Part shown: positions 25,292 through 33,539 of the stretch, in pieces
How positions within the stretch are numbered: the first letter of the stretch is position 1
How the letters are laid out: each line of letters opens with the position of its first letter
NCBI RefSeq assembly: GCF_025836995.1
Contig: NZ_CP107546.1
Coordinates: forward strand, 2,790,001 to 2,854,000
Length of the DNA stretch: 64,000 nt
Source of the DNA: Microbacterium sp. M28
GTDB lineage: Bacteria > Actinomycetota > Actinomycetes > Actinomycetales > Microbacteriaceae
Direction of reading: 5' to 3'
The notes under the pieces: model-generated
The model's input: only the letters and a program-made list of their open reading frames with translations
Told to the model about the DNA's origin: nothing
The model's database searches: none
Position numbers and translations under genes: made by a program

Positions 25292-26689
25292 TCACCAGAT
25301 CGGCGGGTGCGGCATCGATCCGACGCGACGCTCGAGTTCTGCGGCGATCGCGATGATCATCGCCTCGCCGCCTGGGCGCCCGATCAGCTGCACGCAGACG
25401 GGGTGACCGGACGCATCCGTCGTCACGGGCACCACGATCGCCGGCAGCCCCGAGATGTTCACGAAGCTCGAGTACGGCGCGTACCGGACCTGCTGAGCGA
25501 AGTTCTCCGCTGCGTCCTCGGCATCGAACCAGCCCACCGCTCTCGCCGGCAGTGCGAGCGCGGGGGTGAGCACGGCCTCGAACGGCGCGAACGCCGTGAT
25601 CGTCTCCCGCTCGAACACGGTCGCCGCGGCGAGCGCGTCGAGCACCTCGCGCCCGGTCAGCCGTCGGCCCTCGCGGGCGAGCCATGCCGTGATCGGCTCC
25701 ACGTGATCGAGCTCGGCGTCCGACAGGGCCATGCGGGCGGCGCTCGTGCGCCACAGCGCCGTGAACATCGCCGCGTACCCCCGGGGACGCCAGTCGAACC
25801 GGTCGACATCGTGCCCGTCCGCCAGCAGCGCCGCGGCGACCTCGACCGCTCGTGCGGCGTCGGCATCCAGCCGGATGTCCTCGTCGTCGTCCCACGGGGA
25901 GACCGTGGTGACGCCGATGCGGGTCCGGCCGGCGACGCGCTCGGTCGCCTCCCGGAACGGACCATCGCCCGGCGCGGCCGTCGCGTACGAATACGGCCGG
26001 CCGCTGGCCTGCACGTCCAGCAGCAGCGCGGCATCCGCGACCGTCCGCGCGATGGGCCCGGCGACGGCGAGCCCTCCGGGGCTGTCGAGCCCCGAGGCGA
26101 ACGGCACGCGGCCCCGTGAGGGCTTGATGCCGACCAGCCCCACTGTGGCCGCCGGGATCCGGATCGATCCTCCGGCATCCGATCCGGGAGCCAACGGCAC
26201 GAGCCCGGCAGCCACCGCTGCGGCCGCGCCCCCGCTCGAGCCTCCGGCGCCGTTCGCCGGATTCCAGGGGTCACGCGTCGGAGGGCCGATCCGCGTCTCG
26301 GTGTATCCGGTCATCCCGAATTCCGGTGTCGCCGTCTTCCCGAGACTGATCCCGCCCGCTTCGTCGAGAACCGCGGCCTGATCGGCCGTGTCCTCCGGCA
26401 CGAACCGTTCGTGCAGGCGCGACCCGAACCGGGTCGGCACACCGGCGCGGGCGACGAGGTCCTTGTCGGCGAAGGGCAGACCCCACAGTGCGCCGTCGAT
26501 GCGAGCGCCGGAGAGCGCGACCGCGCGTTCGCGGGCGGCATCTGCCGTCACCTCGACGAACGCGCCGATACCGGCATCCAGACGTGCGATCCGCTCGAGG
26601 TAGTGCGCCACGAGATCGGCGGGAGCGATCTCCTTGGTGCGAAGCGCCGCGAGCTGTTCGATCGCGGTGAGGTCATGCAACTCGGCCAT
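25292..26689 (-). CDS. amidase signature family hydrolase
   Basis: 465 residues. The Ser-Ser-Lys triad is visible: K76 in LPFADKDL, S151 in GGSSGG and nucleophile S175 in GSDAGGSIRIPA. The closing region GLPAIVVPV...GHPVCVQLIGRPGGE is typical. It is a stand-alone enzyme, not GatA, since no GatB or GatC is present. The substrate amide is unknown. A TAGGCT box (26701-26696) ends 6 bases before the ATG, suggesting a leaderless mRNA. It converges with the ThrE gene. Confidence 0.9.
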   Translation of the reverse strand: MAELHDLTAIEQLAALRTKEIAPADLVAHYLERIARLDAGIGAFVEVTADAARERAVALSGARIDGALWGLPFADKDLVARAGVPTRFGSRLHERFVPEDTADQAAVLDEAGGISLGKTATPEFGMTGYTETRIGPPTRDPWNPANGAGGSSGGAAAAVAAGLVPLAPGSDAGGSIRIPAATVGLVGIKPSRGRVPFASGLDSPGGLAVAGPIARTVADAALLLDVQASGRPYSYATAAPGDGPFREATERVAGRTRIGVTTVSPWDDDEDIRLDADAARAVEVAAALLADGHDVDRFDWRPRGYAAMFTALWRTSAARMALSDAELDHVEPITAWLAREGRRLTGREVLDALAAATVFERETITAFAPFEAVLTPALALPARAVGWFDAEDAAENFAQQVRYAPYSSFVNISGLPAIVVPVTTDASGHPVCVQLIGRPGGEAMIIAIAAELERRVGSMPHPPIW

Positions 26690-26802
26690 GGCTCGAGCCT
26701 ACGGACATCGCATCCGCGACGGCGGCATCCATCAACCGGTGGATGCCGGAATCCGTCCGTCCACGGCTACCGCGGCGCGTATCGCGCCGCCACGCTGGAA
26801 CC

Positions 26803-27687
26803 ATGACCGACACTGTGATCCAGGTGCAGGAGCTGCGGAAGTCCTACGGCGCGTTCACCGCCGTGAACGGCATCGGCTTCGACATCCGCCGCGGCGAGAC
26901 CTTCGCCCTCCTCGGCCCGAACGGCGCGGGCAAATCCACCACGATCGAGATCCTGGAGGGATATCGGCATCGCACCTCCGGCGACGTGCGCGTGCTCGGC
27001 GTCGATCCCCAGCGCGGCGGACTGGACTGGAAGGCCCGCCTCGGCATCGTCCTGCAGTCCAGCGGCGAAACAGGCAACGTCACGGTCCGGGAGCTGCTGA
27101 CGGAGTTCGCCGGCTATTACCCGCACCCGCGACGGGTCGACGACGTGATCGCCGCCGTCGGCCTCGAGACGAAGCACAAGGTCCGAGTCGGGAAGCTCTC
27201 CGGCGGCCAACGACGACGCCTCGATGTGGCCCTCGGCATCGTCGGCCGCCCCGAACTGCTGTTCCTCGACGAACCCACGACGGGGTTCGACCCGCAGGCG
27301 CGGCGGCAGTTCTGGGATCTCATCCGCTCGCTCAAGGCGGAGGGCACCAGCATCCTGCTGACCACCCACTATCTCGACGAGGCCGCGCAGCTCAGCGACA
27401 GGGCAGCGGTCATCACCGCCGGTCGGATCGCCGCGATCGGCGACATCGACGAGATCGGCGGAGCCGAAGCCCGCATCCCGCTGGTGCGCTGGACCGACGC
27501 CGCCGGCGTGGCCCACGAGCGGCGCACCGCAGAGCCGGGAGCGGTGATCGCCGAGCTCTACCGCGACGGCGGCGAGCCGCGCGGACTCGAGGTCGTCCGC
27601 CCGACGCTCGAGGACATCTATCTGGGACTGATCCGTGATCAGACCCGGCCCACGGAGGACCACCTTCTCATCGGGGAGCGAGCATGA
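26803..27687 (+). CDS. ABC exporter ATPase, DrrA-type
   Basis: 294 residues. Walker A GPNGAGKS (38-45), signature LSGGQ (132-136) and Walker B LLFLDEP (152-158) are intact, with a C-terminal extension (about 225-294) as in drug-type exporters. It powers the permease encoded next (4-base overlap). The two-component pair that follows probably controls or is controlled with it, as in LiaFSR/DesKR-like units. A CACGCT box lies 6 bases before the ATG. Confidence 0.92.
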   Translation: MTDTVIQVQELRKSYGAFTAVNGIGFDIRRGETFALLGPNGAGKSTTIEILEGYRHRTSGDVRVLGVDPQRGGLDWKARLGIVLQSSGETGNVTVRELLTEFAGYYPHPRRVDDVIAAVGLETKHKVRVGKLSGGQRRRLDVALGIVGRPELLFLDEPTTGFDPQARRQFWDLIRSLKAEGTSILLTTHYLDEAAQLSDRAAVITAGRIAAIGDIDEIGGAEARIPLVRWTDAAGVAHERRTAEPGAVIAELYRDGGEPRGLEVVRPTLEDIYLGLIRDQTRPTEDHLLIGERA

Positions 27688-28517
27688 TCATCACCGCACC
27701 GGTGCCGTCCCTCGGCCCGACCCGCACCGTCCGACTCGGCATACGCCGGATCGCGTTCGAACTGCGCCAGTACTTCCGCGCCGGCGATCAGGTGTTCTTC
27801 ACGTTCCTGTTCCCCACGCTGATGTACGTCCTGTTCGCCACGATCTTCACGGGCGACATCGGCGAAGGCCCGAGCGCGGTGAGCATGGCGACCTATTACC
27901 TGCCGGGGCTCATCGCCGGCGGCATCCTGCTCTCCGGCCTGCAGGGACCCGCGCTCGAGATCGCGACCGAGAAGAGCGACGGCACCCTCAAGCGTCTCGG
28001 CGGGACGCCGATCTCGCCCGCGACGTACTTCCTCGGCAAGACAGGGCAGGTGTTCGTCACGGCCATCCTGCAGATAGCGCTGCTCATGGCGGTCGCGGCG
28101 GGCGTGTACGGCGCCGCGCTGCCGACGGATGCCGCGGCCTGGTTGCGCTTCGCCTGGATCTTCGTGCTCGGACTCATCGCCTGCACGCTGCTGGGCATCG
28201 CGCTGTCGTCGGTGCCGAGTTCGGGCAAGACCGCGAGCGCCGTCGTCATCCCGGTGGTGCTGCTGATCCAGTTCGTCTCCGGCGTCTACATCGCCTTCGC
28301 AGCGCTGCCCGAATGGCTCCAGAACGCCGCGGGAATCCTACCGGTGAAGTGGATCGCACAGGGGATGCGATCCGTGTTCCTCCCGGACGACTTCAAGAAC
28401 GCCGAGGCAGCCGGCTCCTGGCAGCTCGGCATGATCGTCCTCATGCTGGCCCTGTGGATCGTGATCGGCCTCGTGCTGAGCCGTGTGACCTTCCGCTGGA
28501 TACGCAGGGACGGATGA
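27684..28517 (+). CDS. ABC-2 type export permease
   Basis: 277 residues with six hydrophobic segments in the ABC2_membrane order: the first after ELRQYFRAGDQVFFTFLFPTLMYVLF, the LKRLGGTPISPATYFLGK amphipathic loop between segments 2 and 3, and the last before a short basic tail. It works with the ATPase encoded upstream. The exported substrate is unknown; relatives handle drugs or lipids. Confidence 0.9.
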   Translation: MIITAPVPSLGPTRTVRLGIRRIAFELRQYFRAGDQVFFTFLFPTLMYVLFATIFTGDIGEGPSAVSMATYYLPGLIAGGILLSGLQGPALEIATEKSDGTLKRLGGTPISPATYFLGKTGQVFVTAILQIALLMAVAAGVYGAALPTDAAAWLRFAWIFVLGLIACTLLGIALSSVPSSGKTASAVVIPVVLLIQFVSGVYIAFAALPEWLQNAAGILPVKWIAQGMRSVFLPDDFKNAEAAGSWQLGMIVLMLALWIVIGLVLSRVTFRWIRRDG

Positions 28518-28554
28518 CACCCGCACGACGGGCCCCGGTGCCAGAGTGGGTGTG

Positions 28555-29727
28555 ATGAATCGGATCGGCAAGGAACAACTCGGCTGGGACATCGCCGTCG
28601 GCGCCCTGATCGTGGTGATGTGCGTGCTCGCGCTCATCGAGGATCCGCGTACGCCGGGGTCGCAATGGATTCTGGTCGCGATCGCACTCGCGATCGGCGC
28701 CGTCTACGCCTTCGGCGCACGGCGCTACGTGAGCATCCGGGAATCCCCGATCCCCACGCGCGCGACGTCCTACGCCCTGCAGTCCGCGCTGATCGTCCTG
28801 CTCGCCATTGGAGTGGGCATGCAGCCGAGCATGCTGCTGCTGCAGACCATCGTGCTGCCGCTGCTGTGGATGGCCGCACGGTCTCCGCGCCAGGCGATCG
28901 TCGCCACGCTCATCAACGCCGTCGTCCTCGGGCTGGCCTACTGGAGCGGGGGCGGTTTCGCCCCCTGGGCTCTGCTGGCCGGATTCCTCACCTCCGCGCT
29001 GTCGGCCGCATTCTCGATCGCTCTTGGTCTGTGGATCACCCGGATCGCGGAATGGGGTGCGGAGCGCCAGCGCCTGCTCTCCGAGCTCACGTCCGCGCAG
29101 GCGAGCCTCGATGCCGCGAGCCGCGAGGCCGGCGCGACAGCCGAGCGCGAACGCCTCGCCCGCGAAGTCCACGACACCATCGCGCAGAGCCTGACGAGCA
29201 TCGTCATGCTGGCCGAGCGCGCCCGACGCGATGTATCGCCCGAGACGATCGCGCTCATCGAGGATGCCGCCCGCGACGCGCTGCGCGAAGCCAGGGCGCT
29301 CGTCGTGGTGGAGTCTCCGGCGACGGATCCGTCCGGTTCCCTCGCCCAGGCGCTGCATCGGCTCGGTGCGCGATTCGAGCAGGAGACGGGGACGACCGTG
29401 CATGTGGACGCGACCGAGGACGCCGTGCCGCGCGCGGTTCAGGTGGTCCTCCTGCGGTGCGCCCAGGAGGGGCTGGCGAACGTCCGCAAGCACGCGGTCG
29501 CGGGAACGGCCTGGCTGACGCTGCAGGTCGGATCCGACGCCGTGCTCCGCGTCCGCGATGATGGGTACGGCGGCGCGGAGATCGACGCCGGCACCGGCTT
29601 CGGCCTGGCAGGCATGCGCGATCGGGTGGCGCTGGTGGGCGGCATCCTGGAAGTGCGGGATGCCCGGCCGACCGGCACGGTGCTGACCGTCCGCATCCCG
29701 CTGCGAGCACAGGAGGGCGCATCATGA
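28555..29727 (+). CDS. sensor histidine kinase, NarL/DesK type
   Basis: 390 residues from ATG 28555. Five or six membrane helices fill residues 11-165, a coiled segment follows, then a HisKA_3 domain with the phospho-acceptor H206 in AREVHDTIAQSL. The HATPase_c domain has CAQEGLANVRKHA (N box), DDGYGG (G1) and GFGLAGMRDRV. There is almost no extracytoplasmic loop, so it may sense the membrane or its ABC partner. CAGAGT ends 7 bases before the ATG, so a leaderless start is possible. It overlaps the regulator gene by 4 bases. Confidence 0.93.
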   Translation: MNRIGKEQLGWDIAVGALIVVMCVLALIEDPRTPGSQWILVAIALAIGAVYAFGARRYVSIRESPIPTRATSYALQSALIVLLAIGVGMQPSMLLLQTIVLPLLWMAARSPRQAIVATLINAVVLGLAYWSGGGFAPWALLAGFLTSALSAAFSIALGLWITRIAEWGAERQRLLSELTSAQASLDAASREAGATAERERLAREVHDTIAQSLTSIVMLAERARRDVSPETIALIEDAARDALREARALVVVESPATDPSGSLAQALHRLGARFEQETGTTVHVDATEDAVPRAVQVVLLRCAQEGLANVRKHAVAGTAWLTLQVGSDAVLRVRDDGYGGAEIDAGTGFGLAGMRDRVALVGGILEVRDARPTGTVLTVRIPLRAQEGAS

Positions 29728-30347
29728 TCCGAGTCGTCGTCGCCGACGATCACCCCGTGGTGCGCGCCGGCATCGTGGGCCTCATCGCCCTGGATCACGG
29801 CATCGAGGTCGTCGGCGAGGCCTCCGACGGTGCGGAAGCCGTGGCCATCGCGTCACGCACCCGTCCGGACATCGTTCTGATGGACCTGCGGATGCCGCGG
29901 CTCTCCGGTGCCGAGGCAACCGCCCGGATCATCCAGGCGATGCCGGAGGTCCGCGTGCTCGTGCTGACGACGTACGAGTCGGACGACGACATCCTCGGAG
30001 CGATCGAAGCAGGCGCCAGCGGCTACCTGCTCAAGGCCGCACCGCACGAGGAGATCCTCGCAGGCATCAGGGCCGTCGCCGAGGGAGACACGGTGCTCGC
30101 GCCGGCGATCGCGGCGACGCTCGTGACGCGGATGCGCCAGGATGCCGCCGCACGACCGCAGCTCAGTCCACGAGAGCTCGAGGTGCTGCGGCTGGTGGCC
30201 GCCGGTCGCAGCAACCCTGAGATCGCTCGCGAACTCTTCATCGGCGAAGCGACCGTGAAGACGCACCTGCTCCACGTGTTCGAGAAGCTCGGCGTCTCCG
30301 ACCGCACCAGGGCTGTGACCCTGGCGCTGGAACTCGGGATCCTCTAG
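29724..30347 (+). CDS. LuxR/NarL-family response regulator
   Basis: 207 residues. The receiver domain has the acidic pair D8-D9, phospho-acceptor D54 (VLMDLRMP) and the K in YLLKAA. The LuxR-type DNA-binding domain is LSPRELEVLRLVAAGRSNPEIARELFIGEATVKTHL. It is the partner of the kinase just upstream, and its likely target is the ABC exporter operon. Its stop is 9 bases from the converging desaturase stop. Confidence 0.95.
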   Translation: MIRVVVADDHPVVRAGIVGLIALDHGIEVVGEASDGAEAVAIASRTRPDIVLMDLRMPRLSGAEATARIIQAMPEVRVLVLTTYESDDDILGAIEAGASGYLLKAAPHEEILAGIRAVAEGDTVLAPAIAATLVTRMRQDAAARPQLSPRELEVLRLVAAGRSNPEIARELFIGEATVKTHLLHVFEKLGVSDRTRAVTLALELGIL

Positions 30348-30356
30348 CGCCGCGCG

Positions 30357-31517
30357 TCAGGCGCGACGCATCTGCGAGGCCGCAGGGCAGTCGAACGGAT
30401 CGCTCGCCGCCAGCCCCACCCGGTTCAGGTACTCGATCACGATCGCGTACGAGCGCAGGAGGCTGGTCTCGGTGTACGGGACGCCGTTGGCGGAGCAGTA
30501 GTCGCGGACGATGCCTCGCGCCTTCGACAGGTGCAGGCGCGACATGTTCGGGAACAGGTGGTGCTCGACCTGGTGGTTGAGACCGCCCATGAACCAGGTG
30601 GCCCACCAGCCGCCGTTGACGTTGCGCGAGGTGCGCACCTGCTTGGAGAAGAAGTCCAGGCGGGCGTTCGGCGCGATGATCGGCATGCCCTTGTGGTTCG
30701 GCGCGAACGACGCGCCCATGTAGACGCCGAAGACCGCGAGCTGCACGCCCATGAAGGCGAACGCCATGCCGAGGGGCAGCATCAGGAAGACCGGGATCAG
30801 CACGATCGAGAAGCGGAGGACGATGAGGCTGAGCTCGGTCCAGCGCCCCTTGACGCCCTTGCGGGTGACGAGGTGCTTGAGGCCGAGGTAGTGCAGGTTC
30901 AGACCTTCGAGCGTCAGCAGCGGGAAGAACAGCCAGCCCTGCTTGCGCGTGATCATGCGGATGAAGCCCCGCGACTTCGCGGCGTCCTCTTCCAGGAAGG
31001 AGATGGTGTCGACGTCGATGTCGGGGTCCTTGCCCACCTGGTTGGGGTTTCCGTGGTGACGGGTGTGCTTGGAGTCCCACCACGCGTAGCTGATACCGAC
31101 GACGCCGGCGGCCAGGACGCGCGCGAGGCGGAAGTTCGCCGGGCCGGAGGTGAGGATCTGCCGGTGCGCGGCCTCGTGCGCGAGGAAGGCGACCTGCGTG
31201 AACAGGATGCCGAGGGCGCCCGCGATCAGCAGTTGGAACCAGCTGTCGCCGAGGAGGATGAAGCCGGTGATCGCGCCGCCGAAGGCCAGCGCGAGCGCAC
31301 CGCCGACGAGGGAGTAGAAGACCGGGGTGCGCTGCATGAGCCCGGTCTCGCGGACGACCTGCTGCACCTCGCGGTACGCATTGGCCATCGGGGGGAACTC
31401 GGCGTTGCCCGAGTACGTCTGGCGCACGGGGCCGAGAGTCGAAGTGGTCGAGTCGAGCTGAGTACTGGAGATGATGCTCTCCTGCCGATCGGGAGCCCTT
31501 TGAGCTGCGGAAGCCAA
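30357..31517 (-). CDS. acyl-lipid fatty acid desaturase (front-end type)
   Basis: 386 residues if started at TTG 31517. Three histidine boxes are complete: HEAAH (114-118), HTRHH (151-155) and HQVEHH (315-320), the last with the Gln seen in front-end desaturases. Four membrane segments lie between them. It adds double bonds to membrane lipid acyl chains and commonly responds to cold. The start is uncertain: no ATG or GTG is available, TTG 31517 has no ribosome binding site, and a good AGGAG (31483-31479) instead precedes two ATC codons at 31475 and 31472. Confidence 0.9.
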   Translation of the reverse strand: MASAAQRAPDRQESIISSTQLDSTTSTLGPVRQTYSGNAEFPPMANAYREVQQVVRETGLMQRTPVFYSLVGGALALAFGGAITGFILLGDSWFQLLIAGALGILFTQVAFLAHEAAHRQILTSGPANFRLARVLAAGVVGISYAWWDSKHTRHHGNPNQVGKDPDIDVDTISFLEEDAAKSRGFIRMITRKQGWLFFPLLTLEGLNLHYLGLKHLVTRKGVKGRWTELSLIVLRFSIVLIPVFLMLPLGMAFAFMGVQLAVFGVYMGASFAPNHKGMPIIAPNARLDFFSKQVRTSRNVNGGWWATWFMGGLNHQVEHHLFPNMSRLHLSKARGIVRDYCSANGVPYTETSLLRSYAIVIEYLNRVGLAASDPFDCPAASQMRRA

Positions 31518-31599
31518 AGGCGGGTGCCCATCGCTTCACTTCAGCGTAACCGGCCCCGTATACGGCGGCGGGAATACGCCGGCGCGATCTGCGCGCCTG

Positions 31600-31869
31600 T
31601 CACGCGCGTGCGCGGCGGATGCGACGGCGCAGTCTCAGCCGCAGGGGATGCCGTCCGGGGCGATCGCCGCCTTCGAGGGCACGGCGGGCGTCGGCCAGCG
31701 TCGGGAAGGACCCCAGCTCGGTGCCGTGGTTGTCGCGCACGAGGTGCGCGCTGCCGTCGTACTCGACGAAACCGGCGAACTCGCCGTCTCGGGTCGCGAC
31801 GTGCACATCGTCGTCGGCCTGTTTCCAGTCGAGGGACTCGTGGATGATGCTCATGGTGTTACTGCTCAT
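31600..31869 (-). CDS. small cytosolic protein, unknown
   Basis: 89 residues from ATG 31869; ATG 31854 (MSIIHES) is an equally good start. The sequence EFAGFVEYDGSAHLVRDNHGTELGSFPTLADARRALEG resembles small actinobacterial proteins that carry a short beta-rich domain, and the last 20 residues are Arg-rich (RLRLRRRIRRARA), which could bind nucleic acid. No signal or membrane segment. The 157 bases upstream hold no other gene. Function not recognised. Confidence 0.6.
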   Translation of the reverse strand: MSSNTMSIIHESLDWKQADDDVHVATRDGEFAGFVEYDGSAHLVRDNHGTELGSFPTLADARRALEGGDRPGRHPLRLRLRRRIRRARA

Positions 31870-32026
31870 TGCTCTGCTCTGTGGCGGGCGCGCGCATGCG
31901 CACCTCGCTTCTCATGTGATCAGAGCGGATGCCGCGCGCGTCGGTGTGCGTGGTCCGTGATGGCCCTGATCAGTGGCGACGTGATGGCCGAATCTGCGGC
32001 GATGTCACTCACGTTGCAGAGACAGT

Positions 32027-33229
32027 CTACCAGCCGGCATCCGACACGGGCTGGGAACGGTGCGCGTTCCTCGGAACGGGCGGCCGGATCACGAGCACCG
32101 CGACGATCGCGACGAGGATCACGGCGGTCAGCGTCACCGGGATCGGGAGGATGGGATCCAGGAGCACGAGCACCGCTCCGGCCGGAACCACGATGTTCAC
32201 GATGCCGTCCGCGTTCTCGCGGATCGCGATCCACCAGACGCCGAGCAGGAAGATCGCGATCGGGATCGTGACGGTGAACGACGCCTGGATGTTCGACAGC
32301 TCGCTGTGGTGGGTGAGCAGGTCGATCTCGACCTCGATCCCCGCCGAGAACGCGGCGGCCGCGGCGAAGACGAAGTAGTGCGTGTACCCGTATCGAAGCG
32401 AGCGGCGGAAAGACGTGATCGCATGGTGGTGCGGCGGCCAGAAGTAGATCCACCACAGGGCAGCGGTGACGACGAGGGTCAGCACGGCGATAGAGATGAG
32501 CGGACCGAGTGTGTCGACCTCCTCCAGCGCGCCGACGATGGCGTTCGCCGACGCGAGCAGGCTCTCCCCCAGCACGATCAGGGTGAAAAGGCCGTAGCGC
32601 TCCGTGATGTGGTGCGGATGCCACGGTGTCTGATGCCGGTACTCGGCGAACACCGGCACGGCGATCTCGATGAGCGCGAACAGGACGAACGCCGCGATCT
32701 GCAACGACGCCGGGATGAAGAGGAACCCCACCCACAGCAGCTGGACGACCGCGATGCCGGCGGCGTAGCGCCGCGTCACCGATCGCAGCGGCTCGTCCGC
32801 ACGCGAGGCGCGAAGCCACTGCGCGATCATCGCGATCCGCATGACGATGTACCCGATCACCGGGATCGTGAAGTCGCCGTGCTCGAACGCGGCGGGGATA
32901 CCGGCGGCGAGCGTGAGCACACCGCCCATCTGCACGAACGTCAGCACGCGATAGAGCCAGTCGTCCGTGGCGAACGAGGTGGCGAACCACGTGAAGTTCA
33001 TCCACGCCCACCAGATCGCGAAGAAGATCATCGCGAACGAGGTGATGCCGTGCACGAAGTCGCCCTCGGTGAGGGCGTGGTGCAGCTGCGCCGACGCGAC
33101 GCTGATCGCGACGACGAAGACGAGATCGAAGAACAGCTCGAGCGTGCTGGCGGTGCGGTGCGGCTCGTTCGGGTCGCGGGGGCGCATACGGCCCAGTCGG
33201 AGTCGGCCGAGGGTGTTCTGATCGGTCAC
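32027..33229 (-). CDS. low temperature requirement protein A (LtrA) family
   Basis: 400 residues from GTG 33229. About eleven hydrophobic segments. The family marks are RTASTLELFFDLVFVVAIS near the N-terminus, WWAWMNFTWFATSFATDDWLYR and ERYGLFTLIVLGESLLA. The family was named from a Listeria cold-growth mutant; its biochemical role is unknown. The GTG start is supported by a TACTGT -10-like box (33241-33236) exactly 6 bases upstream, implying a leaderless mRNA. Confidence 0.88.
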   Translation of the reverse strand: MTDQNTLGRLRLGRMRPRDPNEPHRTASTLELFFDLVFVVAISVASAQLHHALTEGDFVHGITSFAMIFFAIWWAWMNFTWFATSFATDDWLYRVLTFVQMGGVLTLAAGIPAAFEHGDFTIPVIGYIVMRIAMIAQWLRASRADEPLRSVTRRYAAGIAVVQLLWVGFLFIPASLQIAAFVLFALIEIAVPVFAEYRHQTPWHPHHITERYGLFTLIVLGESLLASANAIVGALEEVDTLGPLISIAVLTLVVTAALWWIYFWPPHHHAITSFRRSLRYGYTHYFVFAAAAAFSAGIEVEIDLLTHHSELSNIQASFTVTIPIAIFLLGVWWIAIRENADGIVNIVVPAGAVLVLLDPILPIPVTLTAVILVAIVAVLVIRPPVPRNAHRSQPVSDAGW

Positions 33230-33318
33230 GGGAACACAGTAGAGCAGTGCTGACGCGATCGGCCGCATCCTTTTCGTCCAGTCGGATGAAATATCTTCCG
33301 CTTCCGCGCCTCTTCCGC

Positions 33319-33535
33319 TAGAGTGAGCGCAGTCTGCAGTGCCTGCTGCATCCGGATGTCGCCTGGGAACGACATCCATCCGTCAAGACGTGGGGTCTGG
33401 ACGAGCAGCAGGATCCCGAGGGGTCGGGAAGCAGACGATTCCGCGAGCACAACGCTCGCGAACTGGGGATAAAACTGGGGAAGTCATGGCGCACTGGGGA
33501 ATTCTGCGTTCATTCCGTGCTCGGGGAGACCGAGC
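33319..33535 (+). promoter_or_regulatory. promoter and G-rich leader element (copy a)
   Basis: TAGAGT (33319-33324) is a likely -10 box. The leader then holds a hairpin at 33381-33403 with loop GTGGG, a hairpin at 33415-33428 with loop GGGG, and a third at 33442-33460. Two CTGGGGA boxes at 33463 and 33475 follow, the second 4 bases before ATG 33486. Inside the short ORF that follows is one more box (33494). A last hairpin (33519-33535) carries GGAGA, the ribosome binding site of the transferase gene, in its loop. Confidence 0.6.
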
Positions 33536-33539
33536 ATGA
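33486..33539 (+). CDS. 17-residue leader peptide
   Basis: ATG 33486 opens a 17-codon ORF (MAHWGILRSFRARGDRA). Its TGA overlaps the ATG of the sugar-phosphate transferase gene as ATGA. GGGGA lies upstream at a spacing that could serve as a ribosome binding site. The peptide has one Trp and four Arg and no obvious attenuation run. It may couple translation of the first exopolysaccharide gene to ribosome passage through the SD-containing hairpin. Real translation is unproven. Confidence 0.4.
   Translation: MAHWGILRSFRARGDRA

Noticed and set aside
30238..31539. 433-codon frame overlapping the desaturase gene on the same strand
   Set aside because: Arg/Pro-rich out-of-frame shadow; the three histidine boxes are in the other frame.
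33381..33535. Known riboswitch (c-di-GMP, c-di-AMP or similar) before the exopolysaccharide operon
   Set aside because: None of the conserved cores I know from those classes is present; the leader has only short hairpins and G-rich boxes.
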